DNA of 64,000 nt. It comes from Burkholderiales bacterium 67-32. Its GTDB lineage: Bacteria; Pseudomonadota; Gammaproteobacteria; Burkholderiales; Burkholderiaceae_B. A program made the translations under genes and the position numbers. The stretch lies in the NCBI GenBank assembly GCA_001898625.1, contig MKUP01000018.1, positions 1 through 64,000 on the forward strand, given 5' to 3'. Shown piece after piece: positions 9,496 to 20,308 of this stretch. Within the stretch, counting starts at the first letter, position 1, and each line of letters begins with the position of its first letter. A model generated the notes under the pieces. The model searched no databases and was not told where the DNA came from. It worked only from the letters and a program-made list of their open reading frames with translations.

Positions 9496-9975
9496 TCAGC
9501 CCCGCCGGGCGGCCACGATCGCGGCGACGTCGATTTTTTGCATTTCCATCATCGCCGCGAATGCGCGCTTGGCTTCCGCGCCCCCGGCGGCCATGGCTTC
9601 GGTCAGCACGCGCGGCGTGATCTGCCAGGAAATACCCCATTTGTCCTTGCACCAGCCACATGCGCTTTCCCGGCCACCGTTGCCGACGATGGCGTTCCAG
9701 TAGCGATCGGTTTCCTCCTGGTCGTCCGTGGCGATCTGGAACGAGAAAGCCTCGTCGGGCTTGAAAGCCGGGCCGCCGTTCAGGCCCAGGCAGGGAATGC
9801 CGGCGACCGTGAACTGGACCGTCAGCACGTCGCCGGCCTTGCCGGACGGATAATCACCGGGGGCACGGTGGACGGCGTGCACCGCGCTGTCGGGAAAAGT
9901 CTTGGCGTAGAAATGGGCCGCCGCCTCGGCGTCCTTGTCGTACCACAGGCAGATCGTGTTCTTGGCGATGTTCAT
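9496..9975 (-). CDS. VOC-family protein (PhnB-like)
   Basis: A 159-residue protein of the vicinal oxygen chelate fold, in the subgroup often labelled PhnB or 3-demethylubiquinone methyltransferase-like. Visible marks are ICLWYDKDAEAAAHFY near the start, GIPCLGLNGGPAFKPDEAFSF in the middle, and CGWCKDKWGISWQITP, which is diagnostic for this group. These proteins have no well-supported enzymatic role despite the names given in databases. It stands alone, convergent with the LysR gene, with 15 bases between them. Confidence 0.85.
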   Translation of the reverse strand: MNIAKNTICLWYDKDAEAAAHFYAKTFPDSAVHAVHRAPGDYPSGKAGDVLTVQFTVAGIPCLGLNGGPAFKPDEAFSFQIATDDQEETDRYWNAIVGNGGRESACGWCKDKWGISWQITPRVLTEAMAAGGAEAKRAFAAMMEMQKIDVAAIVAARRG

Positions 9976-10184
9976 GGCAGGTCCTCTTGCATGTGAATGA
10001 GGTCACGCCAGCCGAGATTAGATCAAGAACGTTGCAAGCGGTAGAACCCCGCGGCGAAACGACGGACCGGTCAGCAGATATCTTCCACGCTCGTCGTGCC
10101 AAACACGGTGATGCGGATCGATGATGGGTAATGAATAGAGGTACGATCCATGAGGAAAACTTGTTCTTACTCCAGGAGCTGCGC

Positions 10185-10592
10185 ATGAAAGTCCACGGTC
10201 AATGCCACTGCGGCGCGATCACCTACGAGGCCGAGGTCGATCCCGCCGTGGTGAACATGTGCCATTGTCTCGATTGCCAAACTTTGTCCGGGTCCGCCTT
10301 CCGGCTGAATGTTCCCGCACCGGCGGATGCATTCCGGCTCCTGAGCGGCACGCCGCGCCACTACATCAAGACGGGCACCAGCGGCGCGAAGCGCGTCCAC
10401 GGGTTTTGCGAAGTCTGCGGCGGTCCGGTCTACGCCACCGATCCCGGCAGCCCGAAGACGTACACCTTGCGCGTCGGCGCGCTGGCGGAACGCGACGCGC
10501 TCGGGCCGGTGAGGCGGCAAACCTGGATCAGGCGCCGTTTGAAGTGGCTGCCGAAGGTGGACAGCCAGCAGGAATGCGACATGCAACCTTGA
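10185..10592 (+). CDS. GFA-family zinc protein
   Basis: A 135-residue protein of the GFA/CENP-V fold (glutathione-dependent formaldehyde-activating-like). Zinc-binding cysteines are visible as CHC at 7-9, CHCLDC at 26-31 and CEVC near 80-83. The start at 10185 has a good ribosome site (CAGGAG) and begins at the conserved HGQCHCGAI strand. Most members have no proven enzymatic activity, so no reaction is assigned. It is transcribed alone, upstream of and convergent with the anti-sigma gene. The 161 bases after it hold no gene that I can support. Confidence 0.83.
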   Translation: MKVHGQCHCGAITYEAEVDPAVVNMCHCLDCQTLSGSAFRLNVPAPADAFRLLSGTPRHYIKTGTSGAKRVHGFCEVCGGPVYATDPGSPKTYTLRVGALAERDALGPVRRQTWIRRRLKWLPKVDSQQECDMQP

Positions 10593-10753
10593 AATCGGCG
10601 TGCGGACCTTTCCAGCCGGGATCGGCATCCGGCATGAATGCCCTGTTGGCGGGCATGTCGATGATGCTGGGCAAGACTGCATTGCCCCTGATGCCGCAAG
10701 CGCTGCTCATGTCGTTGGTAGATCATTCTCCACGCGAGATCACACGGGGAAAA

Positions 10754-11485
10754 TCACACGGGGCCGATGGCACCTTTCGCAACGACCGGGCCAGTCGGCT
10801 GCCCGGTCGGTGAACCGCCCGGCGGTTCGATCGAAACCGCGATGACCGCATCGGCGCGCATCAGCGTTACGACTTCATGTGTCAGCAACACCGACGCGGG
10901 CTGATCCGAGGTGAAGACGCCGAGTGGAATCGGTCTGGCCCCCTGCGGAATCAACCACAATTCGGTCGAACGATCGGTTTCGACCACGGACTTTTCTACC
11001 GGCACGACGATCAAGGTTCCGCGATTCGTATCAACCGTTGCTGTCCAGTGCGCAACGCCATCTTGCCGAGCGATGGTTGCCACCATGTAGGCGTTCTTCG
11101 CGACCAGTCCGGAAGGGTGTGGTTGATTGAGCAAAAAGACGTTGATGGCGAGCAGCGCAAACGCAACCACCGTTGCTCCGAACCCGAGCAAGCGCCAAAA
11201 CATCAAGTTGTCCCACCACGAGGCATGGCCGGTCCGGGGCTTTGGTTGAACGACGGGACCGCCAAGCTCGCGCTGAATGCGGAGCCAGACACGCCGTGGC
11301 GGCTCTACCGGGGCAACATCCTCGCTCAGAACGGAAAAACGCTGTTGCCAGCGTTGCAGGGTGGCTTCTATTGCAGGATTCTCGCTTGCCGCTCGCTCCA
11401 GTTCCCGTCGCTCGGCTGCGTCAAGAACTCCCAGCGCATATTCCGCGCTGCGCAGTTCGTCGTCGTTGCTGGCGGGGGTGCTCAT
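10754..11485 (-). CDS. Anti-sigma factor, RskA-like
   Basis: A 243-residue single-pass inner-membrane protein. The cytoplasmic N-terminus (about 1-90) carries the zinc-finger-less anti-sigma helices with YALGVLDAAERRELE. One membrane segment lies at about 97-119 (WRLLGFGATVVAFALLAINV), followed by an exported RskA C-terminal domain ending in the usual EPPGGSPTGQPTGPV stretch. Its ATG overlaps the stop codon of the sigma gene (ATGA), which favours equal synthesis of the pair. By family knowledge it holds the sigma factor at the membrane until proteolysis releases it. The signal is unknown. Confidence 0.87.
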   Translation of the reverse strand: MSTPASNDDELRSAEYALGVLDAAERRELERAASENPAIEATLQRWQQRFSVLSEDVAPVEPPRRVWLRIQRELGGPVVQPKPRTGHASWWDNLMFWRLLGFGATVVAFALLAINVFLLNQPHPSGLVAKNAYMVATIARQDGVAHWTATVDTNRGTLIVVPVEKSVVETDRSTELWLIPQGARPIPLGVFTSDQPASVLLTHEVVTLMRADAVIAVSIEPPGGSPTGQPTGPVVAKGAIGPV

Positions 11486-12087
11486 TGCTCCAGGCACAGC
11501 TTGAGTTGTTGCAAGCTACGGCGTATCCAGCTCTTCATCGTCCCGAGCGGGACACATAGCCTGGTCGCGAGCTCGCTGTAGCTTTCCCCGCCAAAAAATG
11601 CGTCGCGAACTGCGCGCCGCTGCTGCGGTTCGAGCCGTTGCATACAGTGGTCGAGGCGGCGTCGATCTTCGCTGGCTTCCGCGAGCATCGAAGGCGTGGG
11701 CTCATCGGAGGGAATGGCAAGCGCATCATCGTCGTCCAGCGCAGCCTCACGATGTTCACGCAAGCGATCAATGGTGCGATTGCGAGCCAGTGCGATAAGC
11801 CACGTCATGGCGGTGCCTCGCGTTGCATCGAAGGCACTTGCCCGGCGCCAGACATTCACGAAAACGTCCTGAAGCAAATCCTCGGCTTCGGCGCGGTTGC
11901 GAACCATTCGCACGATCACCCCAAACAGGCAAGCGGAGGTCAACCGGTACAGTTCAGCAAAAGCATCACGGTCTTCTTCAGCGACTGCTACCAATGTACG
12001 GTTCAGTAAATCACGATGCTTGGCATCAGCGGCCGAAAGTGGCGCCCTCATGCCGGTATGCGGTGCACTGTCGGACATGTCGTTCAT
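11482..12087 (-). CDS. ECF sigma factor, SigK-like
   Basis: A 201-residue extracytoplasmic-function sigma factor. Region 2 is seen in AFAELYRLTSACLFGVIVRM...EDLLQDVFVNVWRRA and region 4 in LEPQQRRAVRDAFFGG...LCVPLGTMKSWIRRSL. The open frame runs about 80 codons further upstream, but those residues look non-coding; the ATGs at 12087, 12078 and 12051 are all possible starts and none has a strong ribosome site. It is paired with an RskA-like anti-sigma gene and diverges from a fasciclin-domain gene, the same set that SigK controls in mycobacteria. The fasciclin gene is therefore its likely target. Confidence 0.85.
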   Translation of the reverse strand: MNDMSDSAPHTGMRAPLSAADAKHRDLLNRTLVAVAEEDRDAFAELYRLTSACLFGVIVRMVRNRAEAEDLLQDVFVNVWRRASAFDATRGTAMTWLIALARNRTIDRLREHREAALDDDDALAIPSDEPTPSMLAEASEDRRRLDHCMQRLEPQQRRAVRDAFFGGESYSELATRLCVPLGTMKSWIRRSLQQLKLCLEQ

Positions 12088-12206
12088 GCGTGCGCAACCA
12101 TGGTTCGGACCAAAGCCTTGAGGTTCCCCGGAATATATCACCCCAGATGTGCCCGCATTCAGAAACCAGATGCACCTGCCCGAAGAAAAGTATCTCGAAG
12201 CGCGTG

Positions 12207-12233
12207 CATCCGATAGCCATGATGGCCCGTAAG
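12207..12233 (+). promoter_or_regulatory. Candidate ECF-sigma promoter for the fasciclin gene
   Basis: CATCC (12207-12211) and CGTAAG (12228-12233) are separated by 16 bases and end 45 bases before the fasciclin start codon. This resembles the CCATCC / CGAAT-type elements known for SigK. The match is short and could be chance; position beside the sigma gene is the main support. Confidence 0.3.
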
Positions 12234-12278
12234 TAAGCGTGCTTCCACTTTGCGAAGCGCCATCAATCGGGTGAAAAA

Positions 12279-12863
12279 ATGAAGACAAGGTATGCAATCG
12301 GATTGCTGTCGGTTCTTGTCGCAACCGGCGGCCTGCTCGGCGGGCAGGTCAATGCGGCAGCGGCCTCCATGGACCGCAATGAGAAAACGGTCATGGTCGG
12401 CGGGGCGGCGATGTATCCCTCGAAGAATATCGTCCAGAATGCGGTAAATTCGAAAGACCATACGACATTGGTCGCCGCAGTAAAAGCTGGCGGTTTGGTG
12501 GATACGCTTTCCGGCCCCGGCCCGTTTACTGTGTTCGCGCCGACCAACGAGGCCTTCGCGGCACTGCCGGCCGGTACCGTAGACACGCTGCTCAAGCCAG
12601 AAAACAAGGGCACCCTGGTCAAGGTGTTGACCTACCACGTTGTGCCCGGGCGCATGTCGTCGCAGGATTTGATGAAAGCCATCAAAGATGGTGGCGGTAC
12701 CGCCATCCTGACGACCGTCGAAGGTAACAAGCTCACGGTGCGCCAGCAGAACGGTCAGCTCAATGTGACGGACGACAAGGGCGGCATCGCACACGTGACG
12801 ATCAGCGACGTGTTCCAGTCCAATGGCGTCATATTCGTCGTCGACAAAGTACTCATGCCGTGA
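12279..12863 (+). CDS. Secreted fasciclin (FAS1) domain protein
   Basis: A 194-residue protein with a signal peptide (residues 1 to about 27) and one FAS1 domain. The two conserved FAS1 blocks are visible: FTVFAPTNEAF near 86 and LTYHVVPGRM near 117, followed by the terminal GVIFVVDKVLMP strand. FAS1 domains act in adhesion or surface contact. The gene diverges from the SigK/RskA-like pair, echoing the SigK-controlled MPT70/MPT83 fasciclin proteins of mycobacteria; control by the neighbouring sigma factor is inference. Confidence 0.9.
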   Translation: MKTRYAIGLLSVLVATGGLLGGQVNAAAASMDRNEKTVMVGGAAMYPSKNIVQNAVNSKDHTTLVAAVKAGGLVDTLSGPGPFTVFAPTNEAFAALPAGTVDTLLKPENKGTLVKVLTYHVVPGRMSSQDLMKAIKDGGGTAILTTVEGNKLTVRQQNGQLNVTDDKGGIAHVTISDVFQSNGVIFVVDKVLMP

Positions 12864-12944
12864 CTTCGAGCGCAGCGCCATGCAAAAGCAGGAGGCGGCT
12901 CATCTTGCGCGATCGCCGGAACTACGCCAAGTGCTGATTGCTAC

Positions 12945-13032
12945 TGGCGGAAGGGGTGGGATTCGAACCCACGAACGGTTGCCCGTTGCCGGTTTTCAAG
13001 ACCGGTGCAATCGACCACTCTGCCACCCTTCC
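12945..13032 (-). tRNA. tRNA-Ser (anticodon UGA)
   Basis: An 88-base gene on the minus strand, with the CCA end encoded (12945-12947). Acceptor stem GGAAGGG / CCCTTCC pairs perfectly. The anticodon loop reads CTTGAAA inside GGTCTTGAAAACC, giving anticodon TGA. The T-arm GTGGGTTCGAATCCCAC and a long variable arm (CAACGGGCAACCGTT region) are class II serine features. Confidence 0.95.
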
Positions 13033-13091
13033 CTATCCGGCGTCAGGAGCGGAATGATAATCCATTTTGGCCCCCTGTTCCGGCAGCCCGC

Positions 13092-13442
13092 CTAGAAGCT
13101 CGCCCCGTCCACCCGCTTGATCTGCAAAGCATCCAGGTCGATGGACGGCACGCAGCGCAGGTTCACCGCCCGCATGGGCGTCCCGTCGGGCATGGCGCCC
13201 CGGGCGAAGGATTGCGTGCCGCAGGTCGCACAGAACATGTGTTCGATCTTGTGGGCATGGAAGAAATAGGATCGCAGTTGGTCCTGGCCCTGCTTCAGCT
13301 TGAACTGGCCTTCGGGCACGAAGCTCAGCAGGAAACCCTTGCGGCGGCAGTGGGAGCAATTGCAGCTCATGGCCTGCGTCGGCTCGGGGGCGTCGACGTC
13401 GAATGCGACGGCCCCGCAATGGCAACTTCCTTCGTACGACAT
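13092..13442 (-). CDS. GFA-family zinc protein
   Basis: A 116-residue second member of the GFA/CENP-V fold, not closely similar to the one at 10185. Zinc cysteines appear as CHC (7-9), CNCSHC (about 27-32) and CATC (about 75-78). The start at 13442 puts SYEGSCHCGAVAF at the N-terminus, as in the family; upstream frame is non-coding. It lies 19 bases after the ABC ATPase gene on the same strand and may be carried on that transcript. No reaction is assigned. Confidence 0.82.
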   Translation of the reverse strand: MSYEGSCHCGAVAFDVDAPEPTQAMSCNCSHCRRKGFLLSFVPEGQFKLKQGQDQLRSYFFHAHKIEHMFCATCGTQSFARGAMPDGTPMRAVNLRCVPSIDLDALQIKRVDGASF

Positions 13443-13461
13443 GCTTGCTCTCCTTGTCCGT

Positions 13462-15365
<1,904 letters not shown>

Positions 15366-15366
<1 letters not shown>

Positions 15367-16829
15367 CAGCGGTCCTCCAGCATCTTGGCCGAACGGGCCC
15401 GCGCCCACGCCGGCCGGTAGGCCCGGGCGCGCGGATCGAAGGCCTCGCGCACGGCGTCGGCGAACAGGTTGGCGGACAGCACCAGGGCCAGCATGAAGAC
15501 GAAGGCCGACAGGAGGCTCCACCAGATCATGGGATCGCGCGACATCTCCAGCCGCGCGAGGTTGATCATGGATCCGAAGGAATTCATGGAGGGATCGACC
15601 CCCACGCCCAGGTAGGACAGCACGGCCTCGTACAGCACCAGCGTCGAGAAATCGAGCACCACGGTGATCAGCACGATATGCATGACGTTGGGCAGCAGGT
15701 GGCGGGTCATGATGCGCGCGGGCGAGGCGCCGAAGGCGCGCGCGGCCAATACATAGTCGAGCTCGCGCAGCTTGAGCGTCTCGGCCCGCAGCAGCCGGCA
15801 CAGCCCCGCCCAGCCGGTCACGCCCAGGATGATGCACAGCAGGAACAGACGCAGGTCGGCGCGTTCGGCGCCGGTCTCGAACAGGTCGGGATTGTTGTCG
15901 ATGAAGACCTGCACCATGAGCACGCAGGCGGCGATCAGCAGCACGCCGGGAATGGAGGTCAGCGTGGTATAGACGTACTGGATGACGTCGTCGACCCAGC
16001 CCTTGAAGTAGCCCGCCATGATGCCCAGCGCCAGGGCCAGCGGCAGGGTCGCCAGCGTCGTCAGGCTGCCGATGACCAGGGCCGTGCGGAAACTCTTGAC
16101 CGTCTGCACCAGCACGTCGTTGCCGGTGCTGTCGGTGCCCATGACGTGGTAGCCGGTGGACAGCGATACGGCCGCGCCCGCCAGGATCGCGATGATGCCG
16201 AAGGTCAGCAGCATGGGCGCCAGCGGCACGGCGGTGCGCCGCCGGACGATGTCGCGCCACACCACGGGAAAGGTCTGCCCGCCGCGATGCGCCAGGGCGG
16301 CGGCCACCAGCAGGGCCACGGCGCCGGCCAGCAGGCCGCCGGCCACGACGCCCACCGCCGTCCGCCTCAGTACGTCCCCCAGCCATTGCGTGTCGGGGTC
16401 GGTCAGGTGCGCGCCGCCGTGGCGCAGGCGCGGGTAGTCCCGCACCGGCTTGCCGTCGATCAGCATCGATTCCTTGGTGAACTGGCGCACTGCCAGCGGT
16501 GCCGAGTAGGTCTTCTCGCGCCCGGCCATGGGTTTTTCCAGCAAGGCATCGAGCACCGAGCGCGTGACCGGCGAATAGGCGCGCGCGCCCTTCCCGCCAT
16601 TGACTTCCACCGACTCCAGCAAGGGCCGGTAGTGCATGGAGTCGAGCACCCCGATCACCACGAACACGCTCAGCACCACCACGGCGCACATGGCCGGCGT
16701 ATCCCGGGCCACCCTGGCCCAGGTGGCCCGCAGGTTGGGCGTGCGGCGGGCGTGCCAGGCGTAGCAGGCCACTCCCAGCACCAGCAGGAACAGCGCGACG
16801 TCGGTCCACAGAAAGACGATCTTGGGCAT
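15366..16829 (-). CDS. ABC transporter permease (DppC/YejE-like)
   Basis: A 487-residue inner-membrane protein of the peptide ABC permease family. The C-terminal half holds the usual permease core with the coupling motif (EAVLSYLGVGVDPSMNSFG). The N-terminal part is longer than in DppC (about 300 residues), with an extra membrane segment at 80-100 region (VGVVAGGLLAGAVALLVAAA) and a periplasmic stretch, as seen in YejE-like permeases. Preceded by a 4-base gap from the other permease gene and overlapping the ATPase gene. Confidence 0.88.
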
Positions 16830-16833
16830 GTTC

Positions 16834-17811
16834 TTACTCGAAACGCACGCGCGGATCCGCGATCGTGTAGGAGATGTCGGCCAGGATCAGGCCGATGATG
16901 TACAGCACCGAACCGATGAACACCATGGCGCGCACGATGGCGAAGTCCTGGGCGTTGATGGCGTCCATGGTGTAGCTGCCCAGGCCCGGTATGCCGAAGA
17001 AGGACTCGGCGATCAGGCTGCCCATGAACAGCAGCGGGATGGCCGAGATGGTGCTGGTCAGGATGGGCAGCATGGCGTTGCGCAGCACGTGTCGGAACAG
17101 CACCAGGCGCTCGGACAGCCCCTTGGAGCGGGCCGTGCGGACGTAGTCCTTGCCGATTTCCTCGAGGAACAGCGCGCGGTAGAAACGCGCCTCGGGCCCC
17201 AGCTTGGCGATGATGGCCACCAGCACGGGCAGCACCAGGAAGCGCATGGCGTCCAGCCCGCCGGCGAAGCCCGACAACGGAACCAGCCTGAGCGTCTTCG
17301 AGAACAGGTACTGCCCGGCAATGATGTAGAACAGTGCCGAGATGGAAAGCATGGCCACGCACAGCACCACGCCCCAGAAGTCCAGGTAGGTCCCCCGGAA
17401 GAACACCAGGAGCAGCGCGAACGCCACGCTGGCGAACAGGCCCAGCAGGAAGGTCGGCACCGCCAGCGCCAGGCTGGGCCCCACCCGCTGCCGGATCTCG
17501 TAGCCGATGTCCCGGCCGGCGTCCGAGGCGCCGAAGTCGAACACGAACAACCGGGCGGAACGGTCGAAGAAGATGGTGTCGGTGTAGCGCCGCACGCCCT
17601 CGGCCTGGGCGTTGACCAACAGCGGCTTGTCGTAGCCGCGCTCGACCTTCCATTTCTCGATGGCGTCGGCGGTGACCCGGCGCCCGCCTATGGACAGGCG
17701 CGCCATGTCGTCGGGCGTATTGACCGCGAAGAACAGCATGAAGGTGAACAGGTTGACGCCGATCAGGATCAGGACCCCGTACAGGATCCGGCGCACGATG
17801 TAGGCGGTCAT
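16834..17811 (-). CDS. ABC transporter permease (DppB/YejB-like)
   Basis: A 325-residue inner-membrane protein of the DppB/YejB family. It starts with the family N-terminus MTAYIVRRILYGVLILIGV, carries a periplasmic stretch (about 35-110) and then the permease core with RTARSKGLSERLVLFRHVLRNAM, the motif that docks on the ATPase. The ATG at 17811 overlaps the stop of the receptor gene (ATGA). It ends with IADPRVRFE, as in DppB-type proteins. Confidence 0.9.
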   Translation of the reverse strand: MTAYIVRRILYGVLILIGVNLFTFMLFFAVNTPDDMARLSIGGRRVTADAIEKWKVERGYDKPLLVNAQAEGVRRYTDTIFFDRSARLFVFDFGASDAGRDIGYEIRQRVGPSLALAVPTFLLGLFASVAFALLLVFFRGTYLDFWGVVLCVAMLSISALFYIIAGQYLFSKTLRLVPLSGFAGGLDAMRFLVLPVLVAIIAKLGPEARFYRALFLEEIGKDYVRTARSKGLSERLVLFRHVLRNAMLPILTSTISAIPLLFMGSLIAESFFGIPGLGSYTMDAINAQDFAIVRAMVFIGSVLYIIGLILADISYTIADPRVRFE

Positions 17812-20105
17812 GCCGCATCTCCCGTGGGACGGTCGGTATGGACGGCCACGGCGCGGTCGCGGCGCCGGACCATGCGCCATGCGGGCACGGCAAGGAGGAC
17901 CAGCAGCAGCACCGCCAGCGCCACCGGCCACCAGACCGGCTGGTTCCATTCGGCGATCTTGCGGGCCCGCAGGGCGGAATCGATCTTCATGAACTGGAGG
18001 TTGTTCCGTATCATCTGGGTCGGCTTGCCGTTACCCACCCACTGCTGGTAGGCGCCCCCGGACTTGGGGAAATAGCCGAACATCCACGCGGCGTCGGTCT
18101 GCACGATGGCGACCATGCGGGCGATCAGGGCTTCCTTCTCGGGCCCGTCGTCCAGGTATTTCATGCGCTCGAACAGCTTGTCGAACTCGGGATTGACGTA
18201 GTTCGAGGCGTTCTCGCCGCCCTCCTTCGCCTTGCCGTTCGGGCCGTAGAGCAGGAACAGGAAATTCTCGGCGTCGGGATAGTCGGCATTCCAGCCCCAC
18301 AGGAAGATCTGCGCCACACCGCGCCGCATCTTGTCCTGGAAGCGGTTGTAGTCGGTGGAGCGGACCTCGAGCTGGATACCCAGCTTGCCGAACTGGCGCT
18401 GCAGCCAGTCGAACTGCGAACGCGCGCCGGGCGACACGCCGCCCATCGCGTCGTAGTTCAGGACCAGGGGCTGGCCGGTCTGCGCGTTGCGGCCATCGGG
18501 GTAGCCTGCTTCGGCCAGCAGCCGCCTGGCCTCGGCCAGCGGCTTGCGGGTGACCTTGTCGCCGTCTATGTCGTAGACCACCGGATTGGCGCCGGCGGGC
18601 GGATCGCGATAGCCCAGGAGGCCCGGCGGCAGCGGCCCATGCGCGACCTGCGCCTGGCTGTTCTCGAAGATGGTGACGTATTCCTCCCAGTCCACCGCGA
18701 TGCTGATGGCCTGGCGCAGCTTGCGGTTGCGTTCTTCCTGGGCGGGGTTGTCGCCCTTGCCGACCACCGGATCCAGCCAGTTGAAACCCATGTACCAATT
18801 CTGGGTCTCGACCGTGGTCGGCAGCTTGAGCCCGCGCTCGGCGTACAGGGCCGCCTTCTCCTTGGAATCGCCGGCCGCCACCAGGTAGGCGACGCCGTAT
18901 TCGCCCCGCTCGGCCTGGGGCACGTCGTAGTAGCCCTGCAGGAACTTGCCCTGCAGCGGTACGCTTTCCTTTTCGATGTTGAAGACGATGCGGTCGATGA
19001 AGGGGGTGGGTTTGCCGCAGTCCTCCAGCAGGCCGGCGGCGCGGTCCTCTTCCGTGCCCTCGCAGGGATAGGGATCGCCGCGGAAATTGGGATTGCGCGA
19101 CAGGACGTGGCGGCGGTTCTCGCGGTACTCCGTCAGCATGTACGGCCCGGTGCCCACCGGCCAGTAGTTCAGGGTCAGGTTGCGCTCGGCCATGCCGGCC
19201 TGGCTGTAGAACTGGTCGGCTTCCCAGGGGATGGGCGAGAAGAAGGTCATCGCCAGCCAGTACTTGAACTGCGGGTACTTGCCCTTGATCCGTATGCGCA
19301 GCGTATGGGGATCCAGCGCCTCCACGCCTTCGAAGGCGTATTTGCGGAAGTCCAGCCACGGCAGGTCGCGCGTGGTCGGGACCAGGCCCTTGCGCAGCTC
19401 GGCGTCGGCGGCGCGGATGCGGTCGCCGTACTCCTTGAAACCGACGATGTAGTCGGTCATGTGCGCGTAGATGGGCGATACCACACGGGTGGTGGCCAGG
19501 CGGCGGATGCCGTAGACGTAGTCGTCGGCGGTCAATTCGCGCGAACCGGTGCGAGGAAAGTCCGGGATGGCGTACTTGCCCTCCAGGTCCGCGGGGGCCA
19601 GGTGCCGGTACAGGTCCCGGCCGGCTTCGTCCACCGCGAACGCGGGGTGCGGCTGGAACCGGATGCCGGGCTTGATCGGGATGTCGTAGACGCTTTGCAC
19701 CACCTGCTCCCCCGGCACGTCGTCCGGCAGGCGCTTGCCTTGCGCGTCCAGGTAGACCGGATCGACCACCTGGACGGCCGCCCGAGGCGCGAGCTGGTAG
19801 GGCCGCTTCAGGTAGTCGTAGCCGTACAGCGGCTCGTAGATCTGGTAGGTGTAGGGGGTCTCGTCGACCGAATAGGAACTGGCCGGGTCCAGGTACTTGG
19901 GCGAGCGCTGCGTGAACGCCGTGTACATGACGTTCTCGCGCTCGGCGCCGGCCGCGTAGGGGCTGTTCAGCGGCGTGCCGCCGTCCGGACCGCCGGGCGA
20001 GCACCCAGCCGCGACGACCGCCGCCACCGCCAGGAGGAATTTTCTGGCCCAACCGCACGCGCCCTGTGCGCCCTGTCTCAAACCCTCAGCGCGCGTCAGG
20101 CGCAT
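17808..20105 (-). CDS. Lipoprotein receptor of the ABC transporter, membrane-anchored
   Basis: A 765-residue family 5 extracellular solute-binding protein, the receptor for the following permeases and ATPase. The N-terminus has a lipoprotein signal with lipobox AAGC (Cys35). The binding-protein fold fills the middle, with the family signature region ELTADDYVYGIRRL near 190-205. Unusually, a single hydrophobic segment (about 723-742) and a short basic tail close the protein, so it is held at both ends. It is also about 200 residues longer than DppA. The start at 20105 has a strong ribosome site (GGGGAGG). Ligand unknown; peptides or peptide-like molecules are likely. Confidence 0.87.
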   Translation of the reverse strand: MRLTRAEGLRQGAQGACGWARKFLLAVAAVVAAGCSPGGPDGGTPLNSPYAAGAERENVMYTAFTQRSPKYLDPASSYSVDETPYTYQIYEPLYGYDYLKRPYQLAPRAAVQVVDPVYLDAQGKRLPDDVPGEQVVQSVYDIPIKPGIRFQPHPAFAVDEAGRDLYRHLAPADLEGKYAIPDFPRTGSRELTADDYVYGIRRLATTRVVSPIYAHMTDYIVGFKEYGDRIRAADAELRKGLVPTTRDLPWLDFRKYAFEGVEALDPHTLRIRIKGKYPQFKYWLAMTFFSPIPWEADQFYSQAGMAERNLTLNYWPVGTGPYMLTEYRENRRHVLSRNPNFRGDPYPCEGTEEDRAAGLLEDCGKPTPFIDRIVFNIEKESVPLQGKFLQGYYDVPQAERGEYGVAYLVAAGDSKEKAALYAERGLKLPTTVETQNWYMGFNWLDPVVGKGDNPAQEERNRKLRQAISIAVDWEEYVTIFENSQAQVAHGPLPPGLLGYRDPPAGANPVVYDIDGDKVTRKPLAEARRLLAEAGYPDGRNAQTGQPLVLNYDAMGGVSPGARSQFDWLQRQFGKLGIQLEVRSTDYNRFQDKMRRGVAQIFLWGWNADYPDAENFLFLLYGPNGKAKEGGENASNYVNPEFDKLFERMKYLDDGPEKEALIARMVAIVQTDAAWMFGYFPKSGGAYQQWVGNGKPTQMIRNNLQFMKIDSALRARKIAEWNQPVWWPVALAVLLLVLLAVPAWRMVRRRDRAVAVHTDRPTGDAA

Positions 20106-20308
20106 CGACCACCTCCCCGGAGTAGCGTCTTCTTGAGGATAGCAAAAACCGTACCGTTGACCACACCGGTTTCGTTAAGGAATACCCCGAAACTCCCCGC
20201 ATCACGCATGTCGATATAGTCAACCGGCATATCCGGGCCGGGGATTTTCATTACCCGGTCCGGCTGCCCCGCCCTTAGGATGAAGGGTTCGCAGCAAAAA
20301 GGAAAATC

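Noticed and set aside
17838-20219. A 793-codon open frame on the plus strand opposite the ABC receptor gene
   Set aside because: It has no ribosome site, a composition rich in Ala, Arg, Val, Gly and His without any recognised fold, and lies fully antisense to a clear gene. Long antisense frames are common in GC-rich DNA.
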